A DNA stretch of 64,000 bases from Albula goreensis (GCA_022829145.1 CM040745.1:26542406-26606405); one strand, 5' to 3'; shown: positions 48,001 to 60,230, counted from the stretch's first letter. The notes: generated by a model from the letters alone, not told the origin. Numbers and translations: made by a program.

Positions 48001-51000
48001 ATATTATGAAAAATACTACACAGCAGCATCCTCTCCAGAGTCATGTAGCTACATCACTCATTGTAGTGTACACCTGGAGTACCAGATGCAAAATTAGTCT
48101 TAAAACAATAGTTTTCAAATCCAGATGTGCATGCGATCATTGTAGCTACAGACTACTACTCAATACAGTGACTGAAAGACCCAATACTGAATTCCAGGTG
48201 GGTACTGATGATGAGCTGCAACAGACTGAAGTTTATAGATGGGAAACAAATAACTTTGTTAGCTACTATGTGAAGAGGTAAGCATGTCATGACATATGGC
48301 AACATTTATACTTGTGGGTGTACATTTTGTGGGTGTAGGCATTTAAATGTTTTACTGTTATGATAATAATTTAGCAAATATTTATCAATTTCCTTAAATG
48401 TGATGATTACGTCTTCCAGTATTACTTGCTGCATTATTTTAATTGAAATAGTTAAGTTTTTGAGTATTGAAAATTGGCAATGATTGATTACATCAGTGAA
48501 TGGATGATCCACATTGTTTTAGCCAACAGTAATTGGTTAATGGTCAAGTTTTGTACAACAATACATGAGTAACCCTCCCACATGTGAGATTAAATTTATA
48601 AATAGCCTTGTCCTATCTTTAGTAAGGGAATAGGTGTGTCATTCATGCAGTATGGGTGTGCTCTCTAAGAAGTCATACTAGATTCATGGATAATTGCTTG
48701 TAATATTCAATTGAAAAACCTATAATTAGACATTGTGCCAGCACTGTTAGAGGCAGAGTTTAAAAACGTGACCAGCGGCAAAGTCATTCTTAACACATAT
48801 GTTTTAGGAGAGAATATTTAACTTGTATATGATGTTTCAGGTCAGCAGTCCAGCAAGGTATTTGCTTTTCAAATATTCTTGTTCCTGAGATAATACAATT
48901 GCTCAACTTCATATTTTTATTTTCATATTACATATTTTTTCACATCACAAGCCTGTCTTATAAGCCTTGTAAAATAAGACTGAATTAAAAATAATACTGC
49001 ATGAAAGGCCAATATTCAAATCAAAAGTAAAATACTTTGAGGTAATTCAAAGCTACAATACATCAAATTGTTCTAGAGGTTCCAGGGTTACGGTCTGGTA
49101 GATATTAAATTTTATTGCAAAAACTAGTTTTCGCAAGGAAGCACATACAGAGCAATATGTAAGTGACTCTGAGCAATTACATGCAATTATATAGTGAAGA
49201 CGCATACTGCCACAACCTCTGAAAAAATTGTATGCATAAATGTCACCTATAGTAATGTACTTGTCTTTTCTAATCTTATGAAAACAATTCAATCTTCACA
49301 TATACATCAGTTATCTCTTTCTAGTTCTAACCAAGTAGTATCACATACATTTAGGAAATCCATAGGTGATCTTTTATGAAAAAGCCATTAACTGGTTCTG
49401 TTACATTTCTTTACAAAAGACAACCCCTTTGATTCCTGAATAATTCAGCCATCACTGTGAAAGATGGAGAATTTCATTCACTCCTCTCAACTTTTGATTT
49501 CTGAACAATATATTGAAGTAGTCTGGGTTTTGTCAGAAGCACGTCAGGAAAAGAACAGTTCATTTAGAACATTTTTTTGTAAAACACTAACAAGGTGTAA
49601 AACACTAAGAACTAGGAATGATATACCACAAATTCCTCTTCTACATCCCCTTCTACATCAACATCTACTGAACAGTAAATTATTGTGTGCAGCACTTACT
49701 TGCTCTGTCCTGATTAAACACTGCGTACTGAATGAAGCCTGAATATTTGGATTGTGAATAATGATAGAACATAGCGTGCTGTATTATGTTAGGCCCCTTT
49801 TTTTTGTTTAGATCCTCTCACTAGTATATCCTCTTAACCTCATGATATGACAACACAAACACCATCAAGATCTCCATATCTGTGATTTACAATTTGTGAA
49901 CTACAGTTTGGAGTAATCCCCCATGCTGCCTTTATCAAAGCTGAACTTTTTATCATCAGCTGAACTTTGCCAAATGAAGGTAAAAATTGTGGGTTGCTGA
50001 AATCTAATGTATAATTTGGAAAGCCAGAGAAAATTATAAAAACAATAATCAAGTGAGGTCCTAATTACTACTGGTTTGACTGTTGTTTCATTTAAGCAAA
50101 GGTTTATAGTACAACCTGAGCAACCCATTTAAAAAGACAACACTTACATAAGTAATGATAATAGTAAAGTATTCCAGTTCCTTAAGATGATGTATTTTGA
50201 TGTCACTCTAAAGGTTACAAACATCCCCGATTTACAAACAGCCTTCTGCATGGATTTGTATCTCAAATACAGTACTGTGACTGTCAAATAAAGACCCACA
50301 CATTAGAATTCAGCAGTAACTGTTTAGTGTATACAATTGTTATCCTGTGCAATGCTTGAAAATACATGATCAGGAAGGTACAGACATGCACCAATACAAG
50401 TGCAAAGATAACATTGCCAAGCAGCAAGACTGGCAAGTTCCCATATCAACAGGGGCATATCAAGGTTAACATCTTTTTCCTGCCTCTTCAGGACTGTACT
50501 TGACTTTCCCATCAGACTGAAGATAAGCTTGGCTGAAACAGCAGGGCCTCATCAGTAGCAGAAGGCAAAACAGAAGCAGCACTCCATGTGATAACCAACA
50601 TGCTATGACAGTAATATCAGGGCTCAACAAAGCCAGAAGAAATTTTACCACATTTGAAACAGATGGCCCATATTCAATCCAATTATAAAGAACTGTATAC
50701 ATGCTGACTTAAAGGTGAGCACCAGACAAAAACACTTGAGATATGCAGTCAGTGAAGAAGCTGAATCCAGTTGAAATGGATTACTTCATTCTACATTTAT
50801 GCAAGTGTACAAATGCTTGACAATTCCTAATTCAAAGTTAAGGACAGACTGGTGTATTGCAATGAAAATAAATATAGGACAGCCTAGATGAGTTCTTGAG
50901 CCTCATTCCAAAAAAGGCCAACTTTTACTGTTCAACAGTTACAAGTCCTTTATCAAATCACAATATGACAAAGTCCCAGCGAAGCTTTCTCTATTTCAGC

Positions 51001-51230
51001 TACTCAGGTAAATATTACTGAGGCATGGTGAGGGGATAAGAGCTATATCAGTGTGGAAGACAGCCCAAAACCAAACTGGTCCAGTCACATGTCAAGTAAG
51101 ATGAAGGTGAGTTTGTACACAGGTGAAGAGAAATCCTCAGCAGACACTAAAATGGATGTCCTGACTGAATTGTTCAGAAGTTGAAGCACATGATGCCCAA
51201 CCATGACCTCAGCTGGGTCTCACATCATTG
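48001..51230. other. Non-coding stretch, nothing identified
   Basis: AT-rich sequence. A weak acceptor and a good donor (gaagag|gtaagc at 48277/48278) bracket an 80-bp open stretch at 48198-48277, but the acceptor has a poor pyrimidine tract, so I do not call an exon. No other feature. Confidence 0.5.
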
Positions 51231-51235
51231 ACAAA

Positions 51236-51290
51236 TTACATTACATTATAGGCATTTAGCAGATGCTCTTATCCAGAGCAACTTACAAAG
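51236..51290 (-). mobile_element. V-SINE-type 3' tail, isolated, minus orientation
   Basis: The plus strand carries ggcatttagcagatgctctt followed by atccagagcaacttacaaag, the reverse complement of the conserved tail shared by fish V-SINEs and their partner LINEs. It is close to the widespread consensus and better preserved than the fragment at 16253. The head and central body, expected at higher coordinates, are not recognisable, which points to 5' truncation. Confidence 0.75.
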
Positions 51291-52060
51291 CAAAGATTAG
51301 AAATACAGCATTCTCAATGTGCTGCCAACTCTTTTGCAAACTGGCCACTTACTTTACACTTTTGAGTCAATGACCAATACAGCCATATAACAGAATCTAT
51401 GAATGAAACTATGAAATCACCATCAAGGGAGACTGGCATCATAAAACCAGCAGATATAGTTGGCAAAAACAAATCCACTAAACAACACTTTTCTTATGAG
51501 GGTCTGCTCCCTTTTGTTTTCAGACTTCAAGACAAGACACGGTTTCACCTTCCTGCTTAGAAATAAGTGAAATGGCCTTTTACCCATCCATAATCCAGTA
51601 GTAGCTTCATGATTGAGAGAACTGAGGTGTGTGTGCCATTGTTAGACATCCAGAGCTCAAGGTGGGCATTGTAGGAACTGTAGAAACATATAGCTGTTCT
51701 ATGAGGAAATGAGACCTTAGAAAAGTGCTTGGCTGAACATGCCGGACATTAATAAATCAACCTTGTAAGGTTTTAAAGACTATTTAGTTGATGTGATTTT
51801 TCAAAGCACAAACTAGTAAAACATACTATATACTTGGCACAATTATTTTTCCATTCATTTTTGTAATTTGGAAGATATTGTATATTTTTTTCTTTACTGA
51901 GAAACGAGGATGATTAAGTAGGTTGGTTTTTGGTTTCTGCACACCATGCGATGTTATAAAAACATATGGTATCCCATGTTGTATGTAAAAAGAAAAATAA
52001 TATATGATCTACCAAAATACTTTTCAAGTAGGTTATTTAAAATAATCTAGTTTCTACTTT
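51291..52060. other. Non-coding stretch, nothing identified
   Basis: AT-rich sequence without repeats or frames of note, ending in the pyrimidine-rich acceptor of the exon candidate at 52069. Confidence 0.45.
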
Positions 52061-52068
52061 GCCTTCAG

Positions 52069-52205
52069 GAAAACCATCCATTCCATCTCATTATTGCTAC
52101 TGCTCCATCTTAGCTACTGCATGCCCCCCAGCATCACCTGGTGTTGGCTGCAGAGCAGAGCATGTGAGTGGAGAGGAGCAGGATCTATTTGTCATGGAGC
52201 ACAAA
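52069..52205 (+). other. Possible internal exon, 137 bp, open in one frame
   Basis: A good acceptor (tttctactttgccttcag) ends at 52068, and a consensus donor (gcacaaa|gtgagt) follows 52205. The interval is open throughout in one frame, entered after two bases and leaving in phase 0, with peptide words CYCSILATACPPASPGVGC and SGEEQDLFVMEHK. A second frame is open from 52094 to 52486, beyond the donor. An internal donor-like site (cat|gtgagt) lies near 52163. I do not recognise the peptide. It could be a lncRNA exon, a cryptic exon or chance. Confidence 0.2.
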
Positions 52206-52209
52206 GTGA

Positions 52210-54679
52210 GTGTTACACTGATGCTTTTTTTGTGCTTAAACACTGCTGTGGCACTTTAGCCCCACACAAGCACATCCTATGCAAGACCATCATGCAAGCT
52301 ACATTTCACCACAAAGATAATTTGCCTACTTTACAATGGAGTTACATTCCTGGATACTTCCCGTATATTTTCCAAAACTACCGAAAGCACGTGTATATAA
52401 TAACATTTTATGATCAAAATGACCAAGCCTGGTCAGCAAGACATACAGTGTGTTGTCAGGTATATACCCACAAAGATGGTAAGTGAGTGCTGTTTTTTAG
52501 GTTGTATAACCTATGTTTTCTCTTTTAGAGGAAAAAGGGAAATGTTTATCTGCATATATTAACTGCATGCACTGGTCAAATTATACATGTAGGTGAAGAT
52601 TGTGCCAATGGGTGCTTTGTTTTTGGTTCACATGGGAAAAATAAAAACCAAGGGAGTAGTTAGAGACTCCAGGGTTAACATGACTGTGAACTACAAACCA
52701 TGGTTTAGTGGTATACGTCTCAGCAGGACAAATGTTTGCTTTTCTGCTTGCTCTACCAGCTTTTAGGGAACAATATATTTCATTATTATTTGATACATGT
52801 ACCAGTGTAACAAGTGTATACATTAATTACAAAAGAACCAGAAAATAACTATGCGGCTGATGATAGGTACTTCTAATTGTCCGACCAACATGTAATTTAA
52901 TTCATCAACTAATGGCTGGTTTATAAGCAAGCTGGCCACCATTATGGCACAATGGAGATGGTAGTTTGTCATAATCATAGATATGAGATGCAAGATCACA
53001 AAAAAAAAACTCTTTGTAAAATGTATATGCCAGCCACAACATAAAATAGTTGAGGGGTATGCCAATGTGACAGTTATTTCACATGGAATGTGAATGCTGT
53101 AGAAGAACTTAAGTCTTAATACATGTTCCTTGACATGCGTTGCTTTCATTAATAAGTTGTGAGTGAAGTAAAGATGAAAATCCATTTCACGAGTGCAGTT
53201 GTGACCTGAAATTTAAAAACAGAAGGAATTAAAGGCAATGTAGTTGTTGAGGTTGCATGTAAGTGATTCATTTTGCATTAGATCAACCTAACTGTATGTA
53301 GTAACCCAACACCCCATTAAAAGACAGTAGTCAACAGATCATACACAGAATTAATTAAAAGTCATAACTAAAATCCACTGCACCAGCCAGTAAATTTACG
53401 TTGAAATACACCAGTTGCCCATATTATTTAATGCAAGTCAGACAATGTGGACAATGCATTATATAAGTAGGCAAAGTAACACAATTTCATATGAAGTTGC
53501 CCAAACAATTTGGAGACATGTAAATAAAAACTCCCTTTTAAGTTTTAAAATGCACTTCATGGGTATGTTGTTAACATATACAGTAGGTTTACACATTCAT
53601 TTCTTCACAGCAAGAATGCTTGCCAGCTATGCCATTCAGTTAAGATACAGGCCATGTGACTTAGTCATTATTCACTCCAAAAATACATATGCATTTATCA
53701 ATAAAATAAAACCATGACAATTTACATTATTTACATTAGATATTAACAGAAGGCAGGGGTTATTAAATTTATTTTTGTACAAAATAACTTTCATGAGAAA
53801 AATCAGGTAAGGGAAACAAAGTAGAGACCAGGTGTCCATAAGGCAACATGCTGAAAATCAGAATGGTAGGGCTAAAACATTGAAACTTCACAGCACTGTT
53901 CCAGAGGTACAAGCATCAATGTGGACAGGGGCCAGATATGTCTGCTGCTGCACACTGAACTGAACAGTTAGTGAGAAAATTGTAGGGCTCCCAATGTTAG
54001 CTCACATCATACATTCCATTTAAATATTGAGGAGCACAAATGGAGCTGTCACAAATGGATGCCATCAGACTGGAGTGATGTTGCTGATACTGTGAAAAAA
54101 GGTGTTCTTAAATTACTTTGCTCTTTTAAATATGTAACAGTTGTCTTGCTCAAACATCATAGTCTTCAGCAAATGTGAGTAACTTTCACTATGGTTTATA
54201 TCCTTCAAGGACAAAGCCGGTGTTTCAGTTTTATATTATTACACGACTTGTATGTTTCAGGTATGATCAGGAGGAGAAACAGGAGATGTGCTGTCAAATT
54301 AACTAGTGGAAAAAGTTTACCTTTTGATTTACTGCCATAATGGAATAGAATTGAACTCCACCCCATTCTTCATGCAATCTGCTCTCTTTGTACCTTCACA
54401 AAAATAAACCTGTGTTTACCTCACAACACTCACCTAGGAAAAACAATCTTGGGGGTTGACACTTCCAACATCAAGACATTGTCACTGTCAGGCAAATTTT
54501 ATCCTGGAGGAGAACTATCAGAAACTGCCATCTACTGGGGCAAAGGACCTCTGAACGCATACTGCACCACTACTTCAACTATAACAAATTTCTGATGTGT
54601 AAAGAATTTGTATTCCGACTATGGTTTCCTGCACCATAAACTACATTAGTCAAATAATCGATGCAACACCTGACGCTAC

Positions 54680-54680
<1 letters not shown>
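52210..54680. other. Non-coding stretch upstream of the CpG-rich region
   Basis: AT-rich sequence, with a zero-length splice site on the minus strand at 54433/54434 described separately. Open frames up to 120 codons (52823-53185 minus) show no recognised features. Confidence 0.5.
54418..54460 (-). other. Possible recursive (zero-length) splice site, minus strand
   Basis: On the minus strand gattgtttttcctag is followed directly by gtgagtgttg, so a strong pyrimidine-tract acceptor and a consensus donor share the junction at 54433/54434. This is the structure of ratchet-type recursive splice sites known from long introns of insects and vertebrates. A minus-strand transcript crossing this point would be needed. 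Chance juxtaposition is possible. Confidence 0.3.

Positions 54681-54682
<2 letters not shown>

Positions 54683-54710
<28 letters not shown>
54683..54710. repeat. Poly(A) run, 28 bases
   Basis: An uninterrupted run of 28 A, immediately left of a GC-rich patch (gtaggggggccgctgctg). No retroposed body was recognised upstream. A run of 15 T follows at 54922-54936. Confidence 0.9.
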
Positions 54711-54713
<3 letters not shown>

Positions 54714-55730
54714 TTCATGTGTAGGGGGGCCGCTGCTGTGCTTTCCACTGCTGCAGAATGAAGAAGCCTCGCTGGTGTGAAATAAACCAAGAAGGCCTAA
54801 GGAGCACTGTACTCTTTTGCCTACTACTGAGCTGGAAAACCAAGGAAAACACCGATTTCAATTTTACTCGACTCTTCACAACTTTTCTGTACGTCCGCAT
54901 CACCGGATGCCTGAAAATGTATTTTTTTTTTTTTTTAGGAAATGCATTGTCTGGACATTGTCTGTCTGCTTGAAACCGTTACAGCAATAGCATTCTTAGT
55001 GAAATCACATTGAAATCTAGATTATTTTTTAAACTGCAAGCCATTGAAACTGATAAATGGCAGGCTACAATTTCGAATGTTTTATGGATTACATGTTGCA
55101 TTGATTATCGCCCTTTCACAGCCAACTGGCAAATCTATGGTTCCCGCATCCATAGCGTAAATACCTCAAACCGCAGTGGATAGTGCATTTTGAATAATGC
55201 AATTTTAACAATCTGGCCGGCACTACAGTTGATTGCTGGTAGGCAAAAGTACGGACTGCAGCAGTGTTGCTAATTATGATGCTGCTTAAAGCTTAATTTA
55301 TATAACGTAAATTATGTGTCACAATTTCCCTCGAGTGTTACTTCAGGAAGTTAGTGTTATGCTGCAGCACATTTCTTAGGGGAGGTCCAACAGAAATCCA
55401 CACAGCTGCTTCCACACGGACGCGTCTTTCCTTAAACAATCATGTAATCGTTTCCGCCATAAGAGACATTTTGGGTTACCTTTTCCCCCTCCCCTTCATT
55501 CAGATGTAGAGCATAAGATACGAGTTGCAGAGTGAACTGCAAATCAAATGATTTTGCTCGTCAATCGTGCGGTGTCAGCAAAGGCAAAATTGCTATGATC
55601 TACTACACTGCAGTGCCAACGTCGAAGAAAGAAAGCCGAGCTTTTTCTCCCCATGACAGTCAACCACATCAACTTAAGACACTCAAACCGTATCGTACAC
55701 TGGGTAATTATCCATTAAGCCTTCCTTGCA

Positions 55731-55952
55731 TCAGTTCTCCGATTCATAACAACAACCTGTTTGAAGGATATTTAGAAATGTCGAAAAACCGTATTCTAAA
55801 GCTGACATGAAAATATCTGCACTTTTACGCATCCAGTCTTTCCACAGCTCTGAATTGCAGATGAATATGAGGAATAGATACAGCATTCCTGAAGCACCAG
55901 TCATTTGCGTTGATTCAAATATATTAAGTTGAAACAATCTGGATATTTTCAT
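55731..55952 (-). other. Open frame with signal-peptide-like start inside the CpG region
   Basis: A 73-codon minus-strand frame contains MTGASGMLYLFLIFICNSEL, a short hydrophobic stretch after an internal Met with purine at -3, resembling a signal peptide. The rest (LWKDWMRKSADIF and so on) is not recognised. A moderate donor-like site (caaacag|gttgtt) lies before the stop. It could be the coding start of a minus-strand gene or chance. Confidence 0.12.
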
Positions 55953-56844
55953 AGAAACAAAACAATATGCATTTTCGAGTAAATGTCTTTTTATTTCTTA
56001 AAATGTACTAGAAGAGTATACATCTGGGATTCGTCATGTCTTGGATTTGTGTGTATGACAGGATGTGTATAATTTTATATAGATAAATACAGACATTTAG
56101 AGAAAAGAATGATCTGTTAGCCGTTAATACGGCGACTATTTAAACCCTGAAGTGTTGCAGGAAAAAATGCTGCTGCAGCAATCCAGAAATGAAACCTGTG
56201 CAACGAGAACCACATGAAAATGAAAATAATAGGTACAGCTCACCGCTGTGTGTTATCAATTTCCTGAGCACATTAAAAAGTATAAGACTAACATACAACT
56301 GAGCCCTCTCAAAAAGTTGTAAGCACTACGGTCACCCTGCTGTATTGTAGCAGGGCTTTTCGTTGTGGCGTTTAACGTTGAGTTCTGCCTGCCCTCGCCA
56401 GCAGCAGTACTACCGGATAAGTTATTCTCTGGTCCCCCTGCATTCACTTGCTCCAGTATGATTGCAGATCCAGCACCATCACTATAAATAATGTATAACT
56501 GTGCAATCACCGAGAAGAGAATCAATGCACTATTTGCTTACCACTTGGATTCTTGTTTTTCTTAAGACTCTTGCCACAAAGACACTGCAGCATATGCGTT
56601 CCTTTGCTGAAAATGTTCCAAAGAAACCACATTGATTTGGGCGAAGAGCAATCCAGCAGCTTAGACACCCTGATAAAGAAGAGATCCTTGCGGTTGCATA
56701 ATAATTCAATTGGATCAGTTCTCCTGGACAGGGCTACGAATTGTACCATAGAAAAATATGTTATTTCCCAGGCTTCGGCGTTTTCGTTCACGTGGTAAAA
56801 TATTTTTTGTTAGACTTCTGAATGAAGGTTATTTTCCGTCTGAG

Positions 56845-57586
56845 TATAAATAACGATACCACCCCAGGTAGTCAGTAATAAAAAATATACTCTATAAATT
56901 GCATGTGTCGCACAGGAGAAGAGTGCAGCCGGTAAACAAACAGAACTAACGTGAAAACAGTAAAACACGGAGGGCTTCCGGAGAGAAAACCATTGCCTAT
57001 TAGTTCATCAGTCTGAAGAAGGGTGGATCAGCACAGCATCAAAAGCCAACAGGGGATGCATCCTATGCGAAGACTGCAACGGTAGCCCCAACAAAACAAC
57101 ATATACCCAAATGAAGTCAGCTCACACAATGTTCTTCTATAAACCCACTGATAGAAGAGATCAGTATCCACGAATCTCCTTCTTCATTGTTTAAAAAATG
57201 GGCATTCGACAAACCAAGGATTAATAATTCCCTTTTAAAATAAGACGTGTATCCGGAGGTTAGTTCTCATCAGTTTGTCTTCCTTATTATTTTACGAGTG
57301 CATCACTGACATCGCTGTCCCCTCCAAAAGTGTAACGCGTCCGGAAATTGTTTTTGCATGTATTTCTCTTCGGCTTGGATCGGTGTGATAGAAAATAGAC
57401 GGGGAGGAGGGGTTGAATTGAAAGATTGGCTTTCCATTACGTAAACACGTGGTTTGAACACCGTCACAAACGAGACGTTTTCAGCATTTCGAGGAGAAAA
57501 TATTGTCACAAATCTGATGAATGAACAAGAGACTTGTCAGGGGTTTTAATGTTGTATACCTTCTAAAACGCTCATAGCATCTACTG
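56845..57586 (+). other. Possible promoter TATA and non-coding first exon, plus strand
   Basis: TATAAATA at 56845-56852 would place transcription start near 56875-56880. From there sequence with increasing CpG runs to a near-perfect donor (ctactg|gtgagt) at 57586/57587. The intervening approximately 710 bp has stops in all plus frames and only short upstream open frames, as in a 5' UTR exon. The AT-rich intron-like sequence to the right, with the zero-length site at 61251/61252 on the same strand, fits a long first intron leaving the window. Evidence is sequence signals only. Confidence 0.3.
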
Positions 57587-57700
57587 GTGAGTGTACGATC
57601 CAACGCTTTCGGTGGGCAGCAGCATTCTTGAATATTTCAGAGATTGTTTGCATTTAAAGACCTACCTGCATTAAAACTCCAGCGTTAATACCGAAACAGA

Positions 57701-60190
57701 CACTGGTGGGAGGGTAAGATTACCATATAACAGTGGCAACGTCAAAACCTAAACAATCAACAAGTCATTTTGCGGATGTCCTTTTTTGTATTTTACTGAC
57801 TGGGTTAGTTCTAAACTCAACATTTTGACTAATTTAAGCTGGGACGTGCCATTCTATCGAAATAATAACATGAAGAAAGTAAGTACAATGTAATAGTTAA
57901 AGCGCTGCTAGTGCGTCCTGTTCCTTGTTGCACTCCCTGTAAGATTCGACGGTTTGTTTAGGCCTACTGTTATCTAGATGCTCGCAAAAAATGACTGGGA
58001 CATTGTACATGTGCATCAAATGGAGGAATTAAACGTGTATGCATGGCTCTAACAACCCGTCCAGAAGTAAGTATTTGCATACCCAAATCCCACACCCAAC
58101 TCCTTGTACCATACAGTTAATATATAGAGACAGGCATACACAGAAATATACGAACATATGTCTTTCACACTTTTTTAGTGGATACTCTTTTTATCACATG
58201 CTGCCCACTCAATAGATAAACATGAAGAAGAGAACCTGCACTGTCTTTTAATGATTATTCGTTGGCATCAATAAAAAAAAAGAACGACATCAAAATGCTT
58301 ATGTCCCCATGTGTATGGCCATGTCCTTTAGCTATGCGTGACTAAAAAGGAGTCGTCGAATGCGGCACGCGGTATTCACATATTTGAGCCTTGGCTATGT
58401 CCTGAGACAGCTTTGACTAGACCACCCCCTAGTTATGTAATTGAAATGACATTGAAACTGTATAGTTCTAACTATTCAGTGGAAAGTGTCCGTTTGTGTT
58501 TCTTAAAAATGTGGCTCACAAATTTAGTAAAAATTTGCAAGGATACAAAATGTTTGCAGTAGTCTACCCTGAAGTGTCATGTGAATTGCACCTCTGTGAA
58601 AGAGAACAAATTACTGTACAGGGAAAAGTTAAGATCAGTCCCCTTGCTAGCTAACATGCCCTTTTCACAGCTATAGATGCTTTGCAAAACAGATGTGGTT
58701 CACTTCAAATTTAACATTGAACTAGTATTGAATATATTTTTCATAATGCACATATATACAACTTATTGGCAAATAGCTAAAATCGACATAACTCAATGTT
58801 CATATTGAAAATCAACACATTTCAGTGTTCATCAAGTTTAGATAAAGAATTTGAAAAACTGGGGAATAAAGGTTGGCTAAAGGACATCTTTCATAGTTCA
58901 TCTTTAATTCATCCCGTTCATAGACAAACTAAGCCATAAATTTTAGAGTTTAAGTATGTACTGTAAGTTAGGGGATTTAAACCTGAGTGTAATATGTTGC
59001 ACAGGAGAACATAATATAATAATTTCAATTTATGAAAAATCAAAATCATATCTATACCAGTAAGAGACTTAATCACACTAATTTATGTTTGCTCATGAGA
59101 CTGTAACTGTGTTGATTTCATCTCCTAAACTGGTCATGTTTAAACGCCATATTTGCTTTGCTACCAAACCCCACTTCTTAATGTAAGGCTCTTCTGCACA
59201 CTCTAGTATCGCTCTATGTGTTGTGTTGCTCATACACATCCCAGAAGGCCTCTGGGTCTGTTCAGGGCACTCGTGTTCCATACTGTTCTGTTGGAGATGT
59301 ACATGTGTACTTCTCCCAGGCTATCATTTTCGAGTTAGGGCTAGCCTCCTCTGCTGAGCCATGTGGCTGCAGCTTCAGCAGGGGAGTCCGCTTAACTATG
59401 CAATCCCTCATCCTGGTCTATCATTCTTCCATTCCGTGTCAGTAAATATTATGAAATCCAAAATTAAATGCTCGTTATATGTTCCTCAGCTGGTTAAGTT
59501 ATTTAATATGAAACTTATGACCCATTAAAGAACTACAAATCCCATCCAGACATGCAAAATATCATTTTACACTATTGGGAAACAATAAGTATCCTATCGC
59601 TCTAAGGGTGTTGACATACATCCACAACTAAACGTTTGAAATATATATGATCATTCGGTACATTTTCATTGCCTGACCATCAGAATAATGTTTCCACCTT
59701 ATCATTTATATGTAGATATTTCAACTGCTTACAAGCCACAAGAAACTCGAGATGCAACTCTAACATGCAATCCTGTGACACATCTTATTCTACTTTGGAG
59801 ACCTGGCCGCATCCCATATAACAACATTGGCATAAAATAAACTCTTCTATTTTCCAAATAGCACCCTATGCAAAATTAGACTGCACTTTGTAAAGGACAG
59901 CAAATATTTACAAGCTCATCAAGTGATTCAGTGACAGATACAGTATTTAAATGCCTTTGACTAACTTGTGACAATCGTTTGACAATTCTTTTATACTTGT
60001 TCCGTACTGAAGTGTTTCAAGGCTAACACAACAGATTTAGAGTATTCTTTGTTGAGGCCTGTGATGACACAGAGGGCCCTGATATCCAGAGAGATGAAGC
60101 TGAAACACTACACTTGAGGACTTGAGGCATGTTGAATTTTCAAAATAAAATACAATGTATAATGTATGCATGTAATAATGTATAGTGTAG
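57701..60190. other. Non-coding, intron-like stretch
   Basis: AT-rich sequence with CpG falling back to background beyond about 58400. A somewhat more mixed patch lies at 59090-59450, with overlapping antisense frames but no motif. If the plus-strand first exon is real, this is intron 1. Confidence 0.45.
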
Positions 60191-60230
60191 TTTGTAAGTA
60201 TTTGGACAGTTACAGGGATTCATTGCACTT
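60187..60230. mobile_element. Possible fossil DNA-transposon terminal fragment
   Basis: The words gtaagtatttggacagttac match a terminal sequence shared by a widespread fish DNA-transposon type (agtatttggacagtgacac). About 20 bp match well, and similarity beyond 60230 is weak. No transposase frame or opposite end was recognised. Low confidence because the match is short. Confidence 0.35.

Larger units (their letters stand above)
54715..57700. promoter_or_regulatory. CpG-enriched region, candidate gene promoter
   Basis: CpG dinucleotides become far more frequent than elsewhere in the window. By eye there are about 17 in 55381-55800 and about 20 in 57241-57620, against a handful per 300 bp in most flanks. 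Clustered unmethylated CpG marks promoters in vertebrates, including fish. Within it lie a TATA motif (56845-56852), a consensus plus-strand donor (57586/57587), and several minus-strand donor-like sites (for example near 56230, 56541 and 57665), so direction is ambiguous and a bidirectional promoter is possible. No coding start could be assigned. Confidence 0.45.

Noticed and set aside
48198-48277. 80-bp exon candidate
   Set aside because: Donor is good but the acceptor lacks a pyrimidine tract; AG|GTGGGT at its start more likely arises by chance.
56256-56791. Two-exon minus-strand gene joining the frames at 56522-56791 and 56256-56525
   Set aside because: The implied intron (about 56482-56541) is only 60 nt, shorter than vertebrate introns normally are, and the reading phases on the two sides do not match.
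57598-57620. ccaacgctttcggtgg resembles part of miR-181
   Set aside because: The seed (acattca) is absent and no hairpin partner arm was found.
58363-58372. ggcacgcggt resembles the core of miR-124
   Set aside because: Only ten bases match; the seed region differs and no complementary arm forming a precursor hairpin is present nearby.
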